A stretch of 47,796 nucleotides of DNA from Chara braunii (Eukaryota > Streptophyta > Charophyceae > Charales > Characeae), in the NCBI GenBank assembly GCA_003427395.1, contig BFEA01000245.1:106784-154579 (forward strand). The letters are read 5' to 3'. Below the pieces are notes generated by a model. That model made no database searches, was not told where the DNA came from, and saw nothing but the letters and a program-made list of their open reading frames with translations. Shown here piece by piece: positions 10,680-20,479 of this stretch. Position 1 is the first letter of the stretch, and every line of letters starts with the position of its first letter. Position numbers and translations under genes: made by a program.

Positions 10680-10860
10680 AGAAAACGGAAAGGGTTTGGT
10701 ATCTCTTTCCTTCTATCTGAGAAGTTGAGGAGACGCCTCACTCGGACCAGAGAAAGAAAACAGGGTTTGGTATCCCCTGAGTCATATGAAAAGTTGAGGA
10801 GATATCTCACTCTGGCCGGAAAACGAGAAAAGTGTTTGGTATGCCCTGCACCCAGCATGG
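10680..10860 (+). repeat. Diverged tandem repeat, about 70 bp, three units
   Basis: GTTTGGTAT recurs at 10694, 10765 and 10834, and AAGTTGAGGAGA...CTCACTC recurs between them. Read as protein it gives two EKLRR(R/Y)LT segments, but there is no other sign that this is coding. Confidence 0.75.
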
Positions 10861-11197
10861 CGGACTGGGTGAAAAGACATTGATATCAGGCCGACGGTGC
10901 TTCAGAATTTTGCAGCCAAGATGAAGGTTGAGGTACCCTTCTTATGCTGAAAACTCGGACTGAGGACGGGTTTCAGGACGGTAAGAGATTAAAACCAGCA
11001 GCAAGTCAGAAAATAAAAAATATAATCCTTTTGTGGCTGACAAGCGGCCTGGTTCACGAGGAACCTGCATCCCTGGCTTCAAGATATTCAAACTCTTAAG
11101 CCTGGGACACTATGAGTGATGCATGAGTCGAGAAGTTTCAGAAAGTTGAAAAGAAATCGTGCTTGTACAGGATGTAGAGGATTATCACGAGCTCAAC

Positions 11198-11602
11198 TTA
11201 GAGCAAAGAAAGAAGAAAGAAGATGCTGAAAAAAATACAGCTGTTGAGTTGAGGGTTAGAGGGAGCAGTGCAAGGAACGGAGGGAACGGTCACCAGGGCT
11301 CTACTCGCCGTAGGAGTGATGGGGGCTCTAGGAGTGTAAGGAGGAGAGGAAATGTTGGGCGCGTCGTAGCACGCTTTAAATTTTTTCTGAAAATAGTCCA
11401 TCCTGTCTGGGGATGGAGTCTTCTCATACCACGCAGCGAGGGAGTGGCGAGGATAGGGTCTCGAGTGAGCGCCATAACCTCGGGGCTCATCATCCTCCTC
11501 CTCAGAACTATAATCGCGGCATGCACGCGCCGACGGTTCCTCCCGACCTTTACCCCCTCTTCCTCCTCTTCCTCTTCCCTGTCCCTTACGTGCATTAGGC
11601 AT
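11198..11602 (-). CDS. RG-rich N-terminal ORF of unknown gene
   Basis: This starts at an ATG in a good context (CCACC before ATGCC). The first 24 residues are an Arg/Gly/Lys tract (GRGRGGRGGKG), followed by an acidic patch (SSEEEDDEPRG), then SLAAWYEKTPSPDRMDYFQ. RG tracts of this kind often bind nucleic acid; the real function is unknown. From about residue 85 the frame becomes S/T/P-rich and may run into an intron. A TATA box lies about 270 bp upstream on the same strand, which supports a real 5' end. The strand is chosen on composition: the overlapping plus-strand frame looks like its shadow. It could also be the start of a transposase or gag. Confidence 0.45.
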   Translation of the reverse strand: MPNARKGQGRGRGGRGGKGREEPSARACRDYSSEEEDDEPRGYGAHSRPYPRHSLAAWYEKTPSPDRMDYFQKKFKACYDAPNISSPPYTPRAPITPTASRALVTVPSVPCTAPSNPQLNSCIFFSIFFLLSLL

Positions 11603-11870
11603 GGTGGAAGCGAGATGCTAACTAAAGAGAAAGATGAGAAAGGCGGAGAGAACGTCGTACTAAGGAGTACTGCGGTGAAGGAATTGTGGACTGCTGAAGA
11701 AGGAAAAAAGAACATTGATTGTGTTGATAGAGCTAGCGGCCGCAAGCCATAGGAGAGAGGAACGCGAGCGCTGTGAGGTTGCGAGAAGCTCGCTGGCGCA
11801 GAAGCCTCAATACTAGCTATATCACAAGTTTCGAAAGGAAGAAGTGTGAGTGCACTACCGGAGTGGGACA

Positions 11871-11877
11871 TTTTATA
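11871..11877 (-). promoter_or_regulatory. TATA box
   Basis: TATAAAA on the minus strand, about 270 bp upstream of the RG-rich ORF start. A pyrimidine-rich leader with a possible 3' splice site (CCTTCTTCAGCAG, near 11695) lies between them. Confidence 0.45.
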
Positions 11878-11899
11878 CCTATTTCACAAGTGTTTAAAT

Positions 11900-12620
11900 C
11901 CAACGGGGACGCTGGGTGGGGGTTTGGTATTATGTCGGAGGGCGCGGTGTCTCGGCCCTCCTCCGCGTACCGAGTCCCTGCCTGGTATCGGCCACTTGCT
12001 CTGATGGTGCGGCCTATGGGTATGTTCCCAACTCATGATCCTTGGTACCCAGGTCGTACCCTGACGTGGACCGAACCTGTTGGTGCCTGCCCTCTGCAAA
12101 AAGGGTGCGCCACAAGGCTTTCCATTGGTCCGCGCAGGCTCGGCGCCCTGCTGTACAGCAGAGCACTACCGGCCTGTGGTCACGGTAGCCGCCGGGCTCG
12201 CCCTGGGACGCGAAGTTGAAAAGACCAGCGCTTTCATTTCTACGGCGCGCCGATCACGCCCTAACCAGGTTATGGGTTAGGTGCGCGTGATAGATGTTGA
12301 TGTCGGATAGAAAAAGGACCAAGGAGAGGGAAGTAAAAGGAAAGAAAATATGGGAGAAGAAAAATAAAAACTAACTGTCAAGTCTATGCGAGGGCCTAAG
12401 TTCTTGCTTTAATTCAGGGTTGGCCGATGGTCTAATTTCCCAGCCACAGTCGCTGTCGGATAGTCTGGCCTGCTCGGAGCTAAAGGGACTCTCTGGTCCT
12501 GGTAGTTGTGATCCGGGCCAGGTGCAGGGATGTGATAGCGATAACCCGTGCGGGCGTCTGGACCAAGTGCTAGACTCCGGTAGCCGTATTCGGGGGTACA
12601 AGAGAATTCTGAGACACTAT
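11900..12620. other. No gene recognised
   Basis: GC-rich sequence upstream of the minus-strand TATA box. Short frames on both strands lack motifs. I see nothing else. Confidence 0.4.
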
Positions 12621-12756
<136 letters not shown>

Positions 12757-13389
12757 GTTTTTATTGTTACTGCCGAGTCTTTTTCTGATTTCCTTCCCTT
12801 TGTCGCTTCGCAGGAAGTCGAACGACTCGAAATTCGAGCGCGGCTGCAATCTGTGGCCCTGACTGACTTGACCTGTTTCTTCGGTACTAATGGTTGGGAG
12901 GCTCGATCGGGCGCCGCATGGTAGAGCCCCAATAGAGGGGCAAACCGCGGCCGCTTTGCTAGGAGGCTTATCACCCCGGAAGAGGGTCATAAGCCCCCTC
13001 CTTACCATCGGATGCGGGTACCCAATAGGGGTAAGCCGGACTACAGGTTTTAGAGAGGGACAGGCGTCCGTTCGTATCCCGTTATGGGATCTCCGCGTCG
13101 TGTCTGCAGGTCACTTTTAAGACTAAGAAGAAACTGGTGATATGACCGTTAATGTCATGTCACTCGTCTTTCCTTTTCTTTTCTTTTCTTTTGTTTTTTT
13201 TTTCCCTTTTATTTTATTCAGTTTGATCTGAAAATTTAGTCGGTTAAAAAGCACAGAGCTATGAGAAATATCTGGGCTCTTTATTCTGAGTATGGGGGCA
13301 CGATAGATAGTGATCCTATAAGAAGAGAGGGGATAGTGCCATTTACCACGGGACACAGACGGTCTCGTTGTGCTATCGCGACCGAGTTA
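12757..13389. other. Non-coding; strong splice-acceptor-like tract
   Basis: No gene is supported. At 13174-13219 a long pyrimidine tract ends in ATTTTATTCAG, resembling a 3' splice site 190 bp before the frame at 13390. This is only a suggestion. Confidence 0.35.
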
Positions 13390-13860
13390 TGAGGAGGGAA
13401 CAGAGTGGCGAAGTGGGTGTGCAAATCCGCCTGTGTGCGCCAGCTCGTACACCTAGTGAGTATGGCGTTGTATGGCTACAGACCTGGTTACTGGTACCAC
13501 CAGGCTCGCTGGAAACCCATGTCTGGGGAAGGGCCTTGGATCACGGTAATACTTAACTACGATGGAGGAGATGAACTGAGATTGATAATTAGCGTGGAAG
13601 GGGCTAAGGAGGTGGACATGCGGACTAACCCAAAACTGTAGGACGCGATCACGGAGGCAAGAGATCGTGCTGGGAGGCGCTGCAGGATGGACGAGGTGAC
13701 AACAAGAATGCAGGTAGCGGTCTCGTATAATGAGACCGGGACCTCAATGGACACGGCGGATAGGGAATAGGCCCATCTGGACCGGGACTTAGGTGGGGAG
13801 AGCGAGCTGAGCGAGGTAGGAGACTGGGAGACGGACCTTCAATCCTAGAACAGGTCGGGC
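13390..13860 (+). pseudogene. Decayed ORF, possible relative of the 41.6-45 kb gene family
   Basis: A single frame runs from about 13390 through stops at 13639-13641, near 13768 and near 13847 and still reads like protein throughout: MAKWVCKS, GPWITVILNYDGGDELRL, EARDRAGRRCRMDEV. The middle part can be laid against unit A of the minus-strand array. GPWITVILNY matches ARGWVYLSPEM, and DAITEARDRAGRRC matches FRQAEREVVRAACQ, with similar spacing. The relation is weak and by eye. If true, members of this family are scattered as well as tandem. Function unknown. Confidence 0.35.
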
Positions 13861-15736
13861 CAGGTCCATAAGAACCACCCGCTGGCACGACCTGTAGAAG
13901 GCGGGCTCGAGGCCAGCTCGCGGCAAGGAAGTCCCAGAAGACGTGGGACAGGAAAAGCGAGAGAAAAAGGAAAGGGTGTGTGAGTGATCGAAGCACGGTA
14001 CACGGGTTTCACGTGGCAGTCCAGGGGAGCGAGGAGAGGTCAACATGTGTGAGAGTTGCAGAGAGAGAGGCGCGAACAGTGGTGGCCGAGTGATACTTGT
14101 TGACGTAAAACTGACTTCCGAGCGCAAGGAGTTAAGATGGGAGGACACGTGTGAAGACAGGGAGGGAGAGTCAGTCTCTATCGAAGGTGTTCCGATAGGT
14201 GTTTTGACCAGCTCGCGTATTCGTCTTGACGTGGCCAGAGAGGGTGCTTGGCCAGGGTGAGTTTCGCGACAGCGGCTGCCCTGGACGGACTGAAGAGAAG
14301 GAAGGGGAGATCTTGTACACGTTCTGACCAGCCAGTGCGTGATCAGAGAGACGCTGAGATAGTCTCTGCGCGAGTGGGGAAGTGCGTGCAGCATTGTCAG
14401 TCGATGGTGTGTCACTACTTTTGAGATTGTCAGTATGTGATCCGCGAGACATCCAGTCGGTTCGGGACGCTCGGCAGAAAGGGCCCACTGCAAGGTGATC
14501 TGGGGTGTCAAGAGACCTCGGGCAAAAAAGGGAAAGAGCGAGGTGGTTACAGAAAAGAGGGGGGTGTGGATTGTCATAATTAAGCGTGAAGAGGCGAGAG
14601 AAAATGCGCGAAAGTCAGATTGGTGTCAAGATGCGAAGAGGAGAAGAGTACTGTCAGTTTCAATTTCTTGCACGTTGCTTGGATTGCAAGCTTCGATAGT
14701 ACACCCTAACGCACTGCTGGTGTCGCAAGCCCTAGCTTGCTTTTACGCGCTCCATATCCAAGATGGGTAAGGGGGATTTTGAAAGTAGGGCGGTGAAGGA
14801 CCTCGTCGTTCTTTCGTTTTCTTTTGTGGTGTCAATTTCTTCTAACGACTGTGTGAGTTTCTTTATGGGACAGTTTCCCGACACCCTGATGAGGTTAGTG
14901 GGCACAGAATGACGGGTTAAGTCCTGTGGTTGCAACGCTCATGATAAGGAAGTGATCATGCTTGTGGATCCTCCGATAGCGTCAGTTGTTAAGGATGAGT
15001 CTGGTCTGAACTGATAAATGCCGCTTACTGGCAGTGGTCTTGTGTCAGCTATTTGGTTTTTAGTTCGGTACTTCCAAACATCGCAGTAAGATCGGGACTA
15101 GCCGTGTGATCAGGTGCCATCATTCGACCGGTTGACTTCATCAAGCAAACTCGGCTTATGATAGCAGCAAGACTGAAGCCGAGTTAAGGGAATTGGACAC
15201 TGGGTGACCATGAGAAGTGTCGGAGTGCAGTGAGTAGCAGCTAAGTATATAAGGGAATTGGGCTATTCTGACATGGTTGGGGACAGAGGGGATCACTAGT
15301 TAGTCGTCGCCACTAATAACTTTTAATGGGGACATCAGCTATCTTGTTATTCTCCTACCATCCGATCTTGCCTTAAAAAGATTTACAGACGTGTTAAGAG
15401 AAACGTTCGGAGGGAGAGAAAAGGGGGATGTCGCTGATAACAAGGTATCACCAGTACATGATACGGCTATGGGTTCTGATAAATGAATTCTGGTTTCAAA
15501 TGGACTATTCCTTTTGCATGTGAGAGTTAATTGATGTCCGCTTCTGTTTTCCTTGCTGTGTGTCCCTCGTCCTCCATCATTGGTAGTATAGTATCTGAGC
15601 TTATGACGACCCCCCCACTATTGAGTTGAACTCTTAACCAGATATAATTAAGAGTTATTAACGCGGCACATCACAAGTGGGGAGTCAATGACCAACCCTA
15701 GCGAGCTTCATGGTAAGTGCAGACCTTCTTAGTGCT
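13861..15736. other. No gene recognised
   Basis: The sequence is purine-rich on the plus strand to about 14650. A 262-codon minus-strand frame (13789-14577) is Ser/Leu/Pro-rich without motifs, so it is not called. A TATATAAG at 15246-15253 could be an old promoter with nothing recognisable downstream. Confidence 0.4.
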
Positions 15737-15744
15737 TATAAAAG
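15737..15744 (+). promoter_or_regulatory. TATA box of block X
   Basis: TATAAAAG, 118 bp before the 23-codon ORF. Block Y has TATATAAG in the corresponding place. Confidence 0.5.
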
Positions 15745-15861
15745 AAACTCAAGCCTGACGATCTAGATTCGCTTTCCTTACTGAAGTGAAAAAGGCCCCG
15801 AAACTAAGAGGTACAAAAGGCAAACAACACTGTTGATTTGTAAACTAGCCATGTCTGCTCA

Positions 15862-15933
15862 ATGGATAAGATGCGTGCCGTTCTTAAGAAGATCGTGTAT
15901 TTGCTTGCTAAATTTCTAATGGATGGAGATTAG
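15862..15933 (+). CDS. Conserved 23-codon ORF (block X copy)
   Basis: ATG to TAG, 23 codons. The first such ORF in block Y (26134-26205) is also exactly 23 codons. Nine residues are identical (M1, L8, Y13, L14, K17, F18, L19, D21, G22) and most others are conservative changes (K/R, V/I, I/M, M/I, D/N). The core reads YLLAKFLMDG here and YLFVKFLIDG in Y. Seven of the nine identical residues use different codons, and the stops differ (TAG, TAA), which is what selection on the peptide would leave. The predicted peptide is a short basic amphipathic helix. It could be a leader (upstream) ORF regulating ORF1/ORF2 or a working micropeptide. No known family. Confidence 0.55.
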   Translation: MDKMRAVLKKIVYLLAKFLMDGD

Positions 15934-17088
15934 TTTAGTTGGCTCGAGACAGAATTGTTAGTGGTAAAAGAGGTTGATCGTTTTATTATGAGCAAAACCC
16001 TGAGTTGGGATTACACTGTTCTCAGTGAACGTAACCCGGATGTATTGGATGGGTTTTGAGCGTAGCTCACCCATGCAGAATCAGGATGGCTCCTGATTTT
16101 TTTTTCTTTGGTGCTTTTGTTTACTTTATTCACCGCTAATTGATTATCAGGCCCTGAATGATCACCCAACTAAACTTTGTACTGGACCTAACTCAGTACA
16201 CCATGGTGCCTGCATTGCCCATGAGCGAGGAAAAACATCTGAGTTCATGCTTAATAGTAATTGTCTCGTGCTTTGTCCGATTGGGGTTTATTGGATCCAT
16301 ATTTAGCCATCAAGCATGCGTGACCAGGACCAGCAAACTCAACCTTGCATGTTGAGAAGGGGAAGGAGTGGTCAGAGGAATGCCTACCGTGTGAGGTTTA
16401 CAGCAACGATATTCTGTGTGTATTGGATGGACAGATCCCCAATTCTCGGTCTGTTAGTGCCCAGTGAATGAGGTAACTGATCAACTCTCGATCAGAGTCT
16501 CAAGATCAGTCGTGGCACATCGAGATCAGAGTGAGCGTATGTAGAAGTACACCGGTAAGCAGTACAGGATGAGGTTTTCCGTCATGTTTATCACGTTTTT
16601 GTGTTAAGGGGGAGGACTGTTCTGTTTGGGGTGTTTTGAGGATGACCTCCATGCTGCAACGAGACGAGGCTTACGATCAGAAAGAGAGAGAGACCCGAGG
16701 TTTCCACTCACACGTGAGACCCATGATAAAGCAGGCTCTGGTTGTCGTGGCCATGCAATGTGGGAACTAATCGTGGGAGCATGAACATGATGCTTCAGAC
16801 TTGCTTCCTTCTTCTCTTTACTTGGTTATCAGACTCAAAGATAGTTGATACTGCTTCATTACCACTAAACTATACTGAGTCGAAGTATGACCCGCTTCTC
16901 TAAAAACTCGTTGGGTAGTACTCGATGCAGAGTTTAAAACGACGGTTAGCAGCTAGTACTTTACTTTTACACTCAGAATCAAGCCATCTCTAGTCGGTTT
17001 GCTAACCGGCTAATCAGAATCCTTCGCAATATTCGAAAAATCGCAATCCAAGCTAACCATCAGTCGGGGCCGAGAGCTTAAAGAAATA
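15934..17088. other. Block X spacer
   Basis: No ORF shared with block Y was found between the 23-codon ORF and ORF1. AAGGGGGAGGA at 16606-16616 resembles a polypurine tract but has no counterpart in Y. Confidence 0.4.
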
Positions 17089-17343
17089 ATGAAGGATAGT
17101 GAGATCCTGATAGTGAAGAGTAGCTTAAGCGGGGGTGAGATAGAGGAAGACGAAGGGGTAGCGTACCCTGATATGGAACTGCATAGGACAGCTCTGCGTG
17201 AGCAGGCGATCCGGATGATAAAAAGTGAAAAATACATTGAATACGTAACCTACTTCAACGATCATGACAACAAGTTATGCACTACCAGTTCATTACTAGA
17301 AATGGTGGAACAAACCATTGCAAAACTCGCACAATCTCAGTAG
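17089..17343 (+). CDS. ORF1 of block X, unknown family
   Basis: An intact 84-codon ORF ending TAG. The start is placed at the ATG of MKDSEILIV because the Y copy aligns from the same Met (MKDEEVLVM); in both, in-frame codons continue a little upstream (ELKEI / SLAEV). It is alignable with Y ORF1 over its whole length with almost no gaps. Best-conserved points are MEL/MEN, RE(Q/E)AI, EK-I-YV-YF-DH and L-TS/L-TG. It is charged with no membrane segment. It is followed by a repeat-rich spacer and ORF2. I do not recognise the family; a gag-like role is possible given the LTR context. Confidence 0.55.
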   Translation: MKDSEILIVKSSLSGGEIEEDEGVAYPDMELHRTALREQAIRMIKSEKYIEYVTYFNDHDNKLCTTSSLLEMVEQTIAKLAQSQ

Positions 17344-17458
17344 TGTCCAAACCGTCATCCCCGAAAGCATGTCAGCACCTGAATAACAACAATTTACAAC
17401 TTCTCGTGCAGTAAGACGCGACGTGAGTCCGTGATTTGGTGACACAGGTAGTACTCAA

Positions 17459-17620
17459 ACCAGACTCAGACAACCAGAAACCAGACTCAGACAACCAGAA
17501 ACCAGACTCATACAACCAGAAAACAGACTCAGACAACTAGAAACCAGACATAGACAACCAGAAACCAGACTCAGACAACCATAAACTTGACTCAGATAAC
17601 CAGAAACCAGACTCAGAGAC
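17459..17620 (+). repeat. 21-bp tandem repeat
   Basis: About eight copies of CAGACTCAGACAACCAGAAA plus one C, slightly diverged. The 21-bp unit is seven codons, so one frame would give a KPDSDNQ repeat, though stops interrupt it. It lies between ORF1 and ORF2 of block X and is absent from block Y. Confidence 0.9.
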
Positions 17621-17744
17621 ACACGACTTTGTGTATTAATCATCACTCGACGGTGTTATCGGTGTGTAGTGCTGTCGGTAGTGACTGAACGGCAAACAAT
17701 TAATTTTCAGGCAATATCCAATTAGTGGTTAAGCTATTCCCAAT

Positions 17745-17995
17745 TAGTTCCTTAGTCAGTTCATCAAACAACTCTTCAATCAGTTTTAGCAACCAGCTCT
17801 TCAATCAGTTTTATCAATCAGCTATCAATCAATTATTTATTAATCGGTGATCAATCATTTATCAATCAGTGATCAATCAGTTTTATCAACCAGTTCTTCA
17901 ATCCGTTTTATCAATCAAATATCAATCATTTATCAATCGGTGATCAATCATTTATCAATCAGTGATCAGTGATCAATCATTTACCAACCAGCGTC
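17745..17995 (+). repeat. Degenerate ATCAATCA repeat
   Basis: About 250 bp made of variants of TTTATCAATCAGTGATCAATCA and TCTTCAATCAGTTTTATCAA. One frame would be Asn/Gln/Ser-rich. Absent from block Y, so it is a local expansion. Confidence 0.85.
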
Positions 17996-18045
17996 AAGAA
18001 GCAGTATTCAAGCAAGCGTCCGAGGGTTCGTCAATCCATTAGTAA

Positions 18046-18605
18046 TTGACATATATTCAGCGGGTAACGTTGATTCGGCCACAGCGGACGCCCATCAGTC
18101 AAAAACAGTCTCTTCTCCCTCTACCAGGGAGTAACAATTCATCCAAACACACGAGAGAGATCAACACCATCACAGTTGACCAGTCGGTCCTTGACAGCCT
18201 CAACCTGATTGCTGCCAGGGAGAGCTTCCCCTACAAGTATGTCAAAATTAATGGATTCAAGCGTGAAGATTTGTCTATCTTCGTCGTTCTCACTGAGTTC
18301 GCTGAGGGTACAGTCAATGATTTGCGGATCTTCCTGAAAAAGGGGAACGAGACACACCCTCATTTTGATGAAGTGTGGGCCGCAACAGCCGGGTTTGTGC
18401 AATGGAAAGCTGAGTAACTCCAGGGGGGCACAAAGCTAGTCTATAGTTTTGGTCCTAAGCTTTCAGTAACTATCCCAAACTGTTGGCCCCTATTGTCCTA
18501 CTGACGACTCTTATTGGGGTGGACTGGTGGACTTGGCCAAGAGATACATATCGCTTGCAGAGATCGACCACAAGGCAGTGACTTAACCCTCCGAGTTCCC
18601 ACATC
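18046..18605 (+). pseudogene. ORF2 of block X, unknown family
   Basis: The frame is open to 18417 (stop TAA at 18415-18417), then similarity to Y ORF2 continues through shifted frames. Conserved points in order: FPYKYVKINGF, LSIFVVLTEF, DLRIFLKKGN, FDEVW, GTKLVYSFGPKL, and after a frameshift LVDLAKRYI. Y ORF2 has SYRYISEVGF, IFVVLNSF, LKLRVKKGN, GTKLIHNFGPKL and LVNLAKRYI. A third, more decayed member lies just after the primer binding site of copy 2 (29160-29560), where gag would begin. That position makes a structural/gag-like role plausible but unproven. No known domain is recognised. Confidence 0.55.
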
Positions 18606-18804
18606 TCAGGAGGGGCAATTTCTCTCAGCCATATCTCCCCACTCTATGGGAGGAATTTTGTGCTATGGTTGACTTTCGCATCATGGGACTTGGCTGGAAG
18701 TGTTTGGAAATAGCATGGTTTAGGTGGCTTTACATTCAGAAGTCATAGACTCAGAGAGTACGAAAGCATGGCAAGAAGCCCAAACGACAACAAAGTGACA
18801 AATG

Positions 18805-19287
18805 GAGAGTGAAGTTCAGAGGGATGAGCGAGGACTCTTGATTGGTGCTAGTCATGCTACCTTCCATATGTACTATCTGAGACGATTATGAGTTCTCATT
18901 CTTCCCTCATTCATTTGACTCTGTCTTTTCTCGAGTCAGTCGGTCTTGCCTCTTGCTTCGTTCTTGCTTGATGATTGCTTTAGTGGATGATTCTGCCACA
19001 GTTCTCAAAATCAGATTGACATAATTGATGCATGTTTAACACTCTAGGATTTTATGATTATTATCTACATGATTTTCTGTTGTTCCGAATTAAAATAAAA
19101 GATTCCTAAGACCGGGGACCGGCGAAAATCGTAATTGAAGGGTCTCGCTCGAAGCCGGACGCACACAACAGGAAGGGATTTGCTTTAATTAATTTAATTT
19201 ATTTATTGCAATCACATGCAAAAGCCTACGTGACAACCTGTTGGCTTTCCGGTCGCCTAAAGCGATCTGACTGGAAAAAGTGCGACA
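18805..19287 (+). other. LTR-like end segment of block X
   Basis: This is the part of X most similar to Y at the DNA level (Y: 28365-28844). It includes GAGTTCTCATTC, GTTGTTCCGAAT, AAAATAAAA (poly-A signal), GGGTCTCGCTCGAAG and the final GTGCGACA. The CA end and the primer binding site after the Y copy support the reading as R-U5 of an LTR. Confidence 0.65.
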
Positions 19288-20479
19288 GCGTGTCCCCTAC
19301 AATCGTGCTTTTGGTGGTTTGGACTTTGAACTGTCGACTGTTTGACACATTTCGGTGGTCCGGACTTCGAAGTGATGACTGTTTTGCACATATGGAAGGT
19401 TCTCAATACGAAATGTCGACAACGTGTCAATGTTGTGGGGAGTATCAAGGATAGGATGACGATGCGCTCGAAAGTCCTCTTGTTCGGCACGACAAAGGTT
19501 TTGGATGCCTGACATGGATTCAAATCCAGTATCTTCGGAGAGTGGCAGATGACTATCATCGACAACGGTACCGATTAGTCATCATGTATAACAAAAATGC
19601 GGTGTCCTGAATCACTCAAAGTTACAAAAGACGCTCATAACCTTTTGCTCTGGAAAAATTGCGTCCATATTTCTGAACGGATATTAATGATATGGGTCAA
19701 TCGTCATGCTTTTGGCGACCGTAGCGTCTCGAATTTCTAAGATTGGTTATTTTTGTCTTCATAATAGAAATTAATTCCCCAATCGAGTATTCCCCAGTCA
19801 GTGTCCGACTCATGCGTTGGATGAATAATAACCCTTCGTTATATTCGTCTCGAACAACAAGGTGTTATTGCCTTTACTATATTAACCGACTTATTTGTTC
19901 CCGCAGACTCATTATGCCTTGCGGCACTTCATATCGGAAAGCTGAATATCCAGCGCTGAGAAGTATGGACTATGTGGCGTCTAACACATTACTCGATGAG
20001 ACTTGTCATGCGGAGATACACGTGCTCGCTATGTACTCTCCCGATTCCAAAGATATAATTCATGACAATATCTTCACCTCGTAAGAGGATGAGAGAGTTT
20101 GAATTTGATGTTGTTATTTGCGAGAGCAACTCCCCTGCCGTTCAACGCCCATGAGCGACAATATTACCTGACTCCGATAATGCAGATCGTGAAGTTGACG
20201 ACAGTGATGCTGACAGGTCCACATCTGATGTAGATCCCCTTGTATGGGTGCCCAGAATTCACTCCGGGATTCTGAGCCTGAAACTTCCCACAATTCTCTT
20301 GACTTTCGACTTGCTAGAGAAGACCTCATATGACGAAAGCAGAGAGGATGAGCGCTCGAGTGCTTCAAATTGTTCTAGTGTCGATAATTCTCTTGACAAA
20401 GACAGTTTTTTATGCAATGATGACAACAACAACTCTGATCATTGTCATTGAAATCATGACGGCAGTCATGACCTTTTTT
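19288..20479. other. No gene recognised
   Basis: Begins with two 41-bp direct repeats (19313 and 19354, GGTGGT...ACTGT...GACACAT). The frame 19743-20084 has no motif but may hold a decayed 5' part of the DUF7869-type gene that follows. Confidence 0.4.

Larger units (their letters stand above)
9111..11150. other. 3' flank of copy 1, non-coding with local repeats
   Basis: No gene is supported. This is probably the 3' untranslated/LTR part of copy 1 plus older sequence. The phrase GACTGACGGGACGTCT, in variants, recurs near 9627, 9709, 9771, 10218 and 10409. A weak 129-codon frame at 10494-10883 mainly reads through a local repeat. Confidence 0.5.
15737..19287 (+). mobile_element. Block X: LTR-like unit carrying three ORFs
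   Basis: A 3.5-kb unit with a diverged copy at 25959-28844 (block Y). Shared parts, in order: a TATA box, a 23-codon ORF, ORF1, ORF2, and a 480-bp end segment with an AATAAA signal finishing GTGCGACA. In Y the same end is followed by a primer binding site, so this end behaves like the 3' edge of an LTR (CA terminus). In X it is followed by unrelated sequence (GCGTGTCCCC), as expected for a solo or 3' LTR. The 5' edge could not be fixed. An LTR containing conserved ORFs would be unusual; the alternative is an internal region plus LTR. Confidence 0.6.

Noticed and set aside
13789-14577. 262-codon minus-strand frame
   Set aside because: Ser/Leu/Pro-rich, no motif, consistent with chance opening in purine-rich plus-strand DNA.
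16606-16616. AAGGGGGAGGA as a polypurine tract marking an LTR start at about 16617
   Set aside because: It lies inside block X between shared ORFs and has no counterpart in block Y, so it cannot be confirmed.
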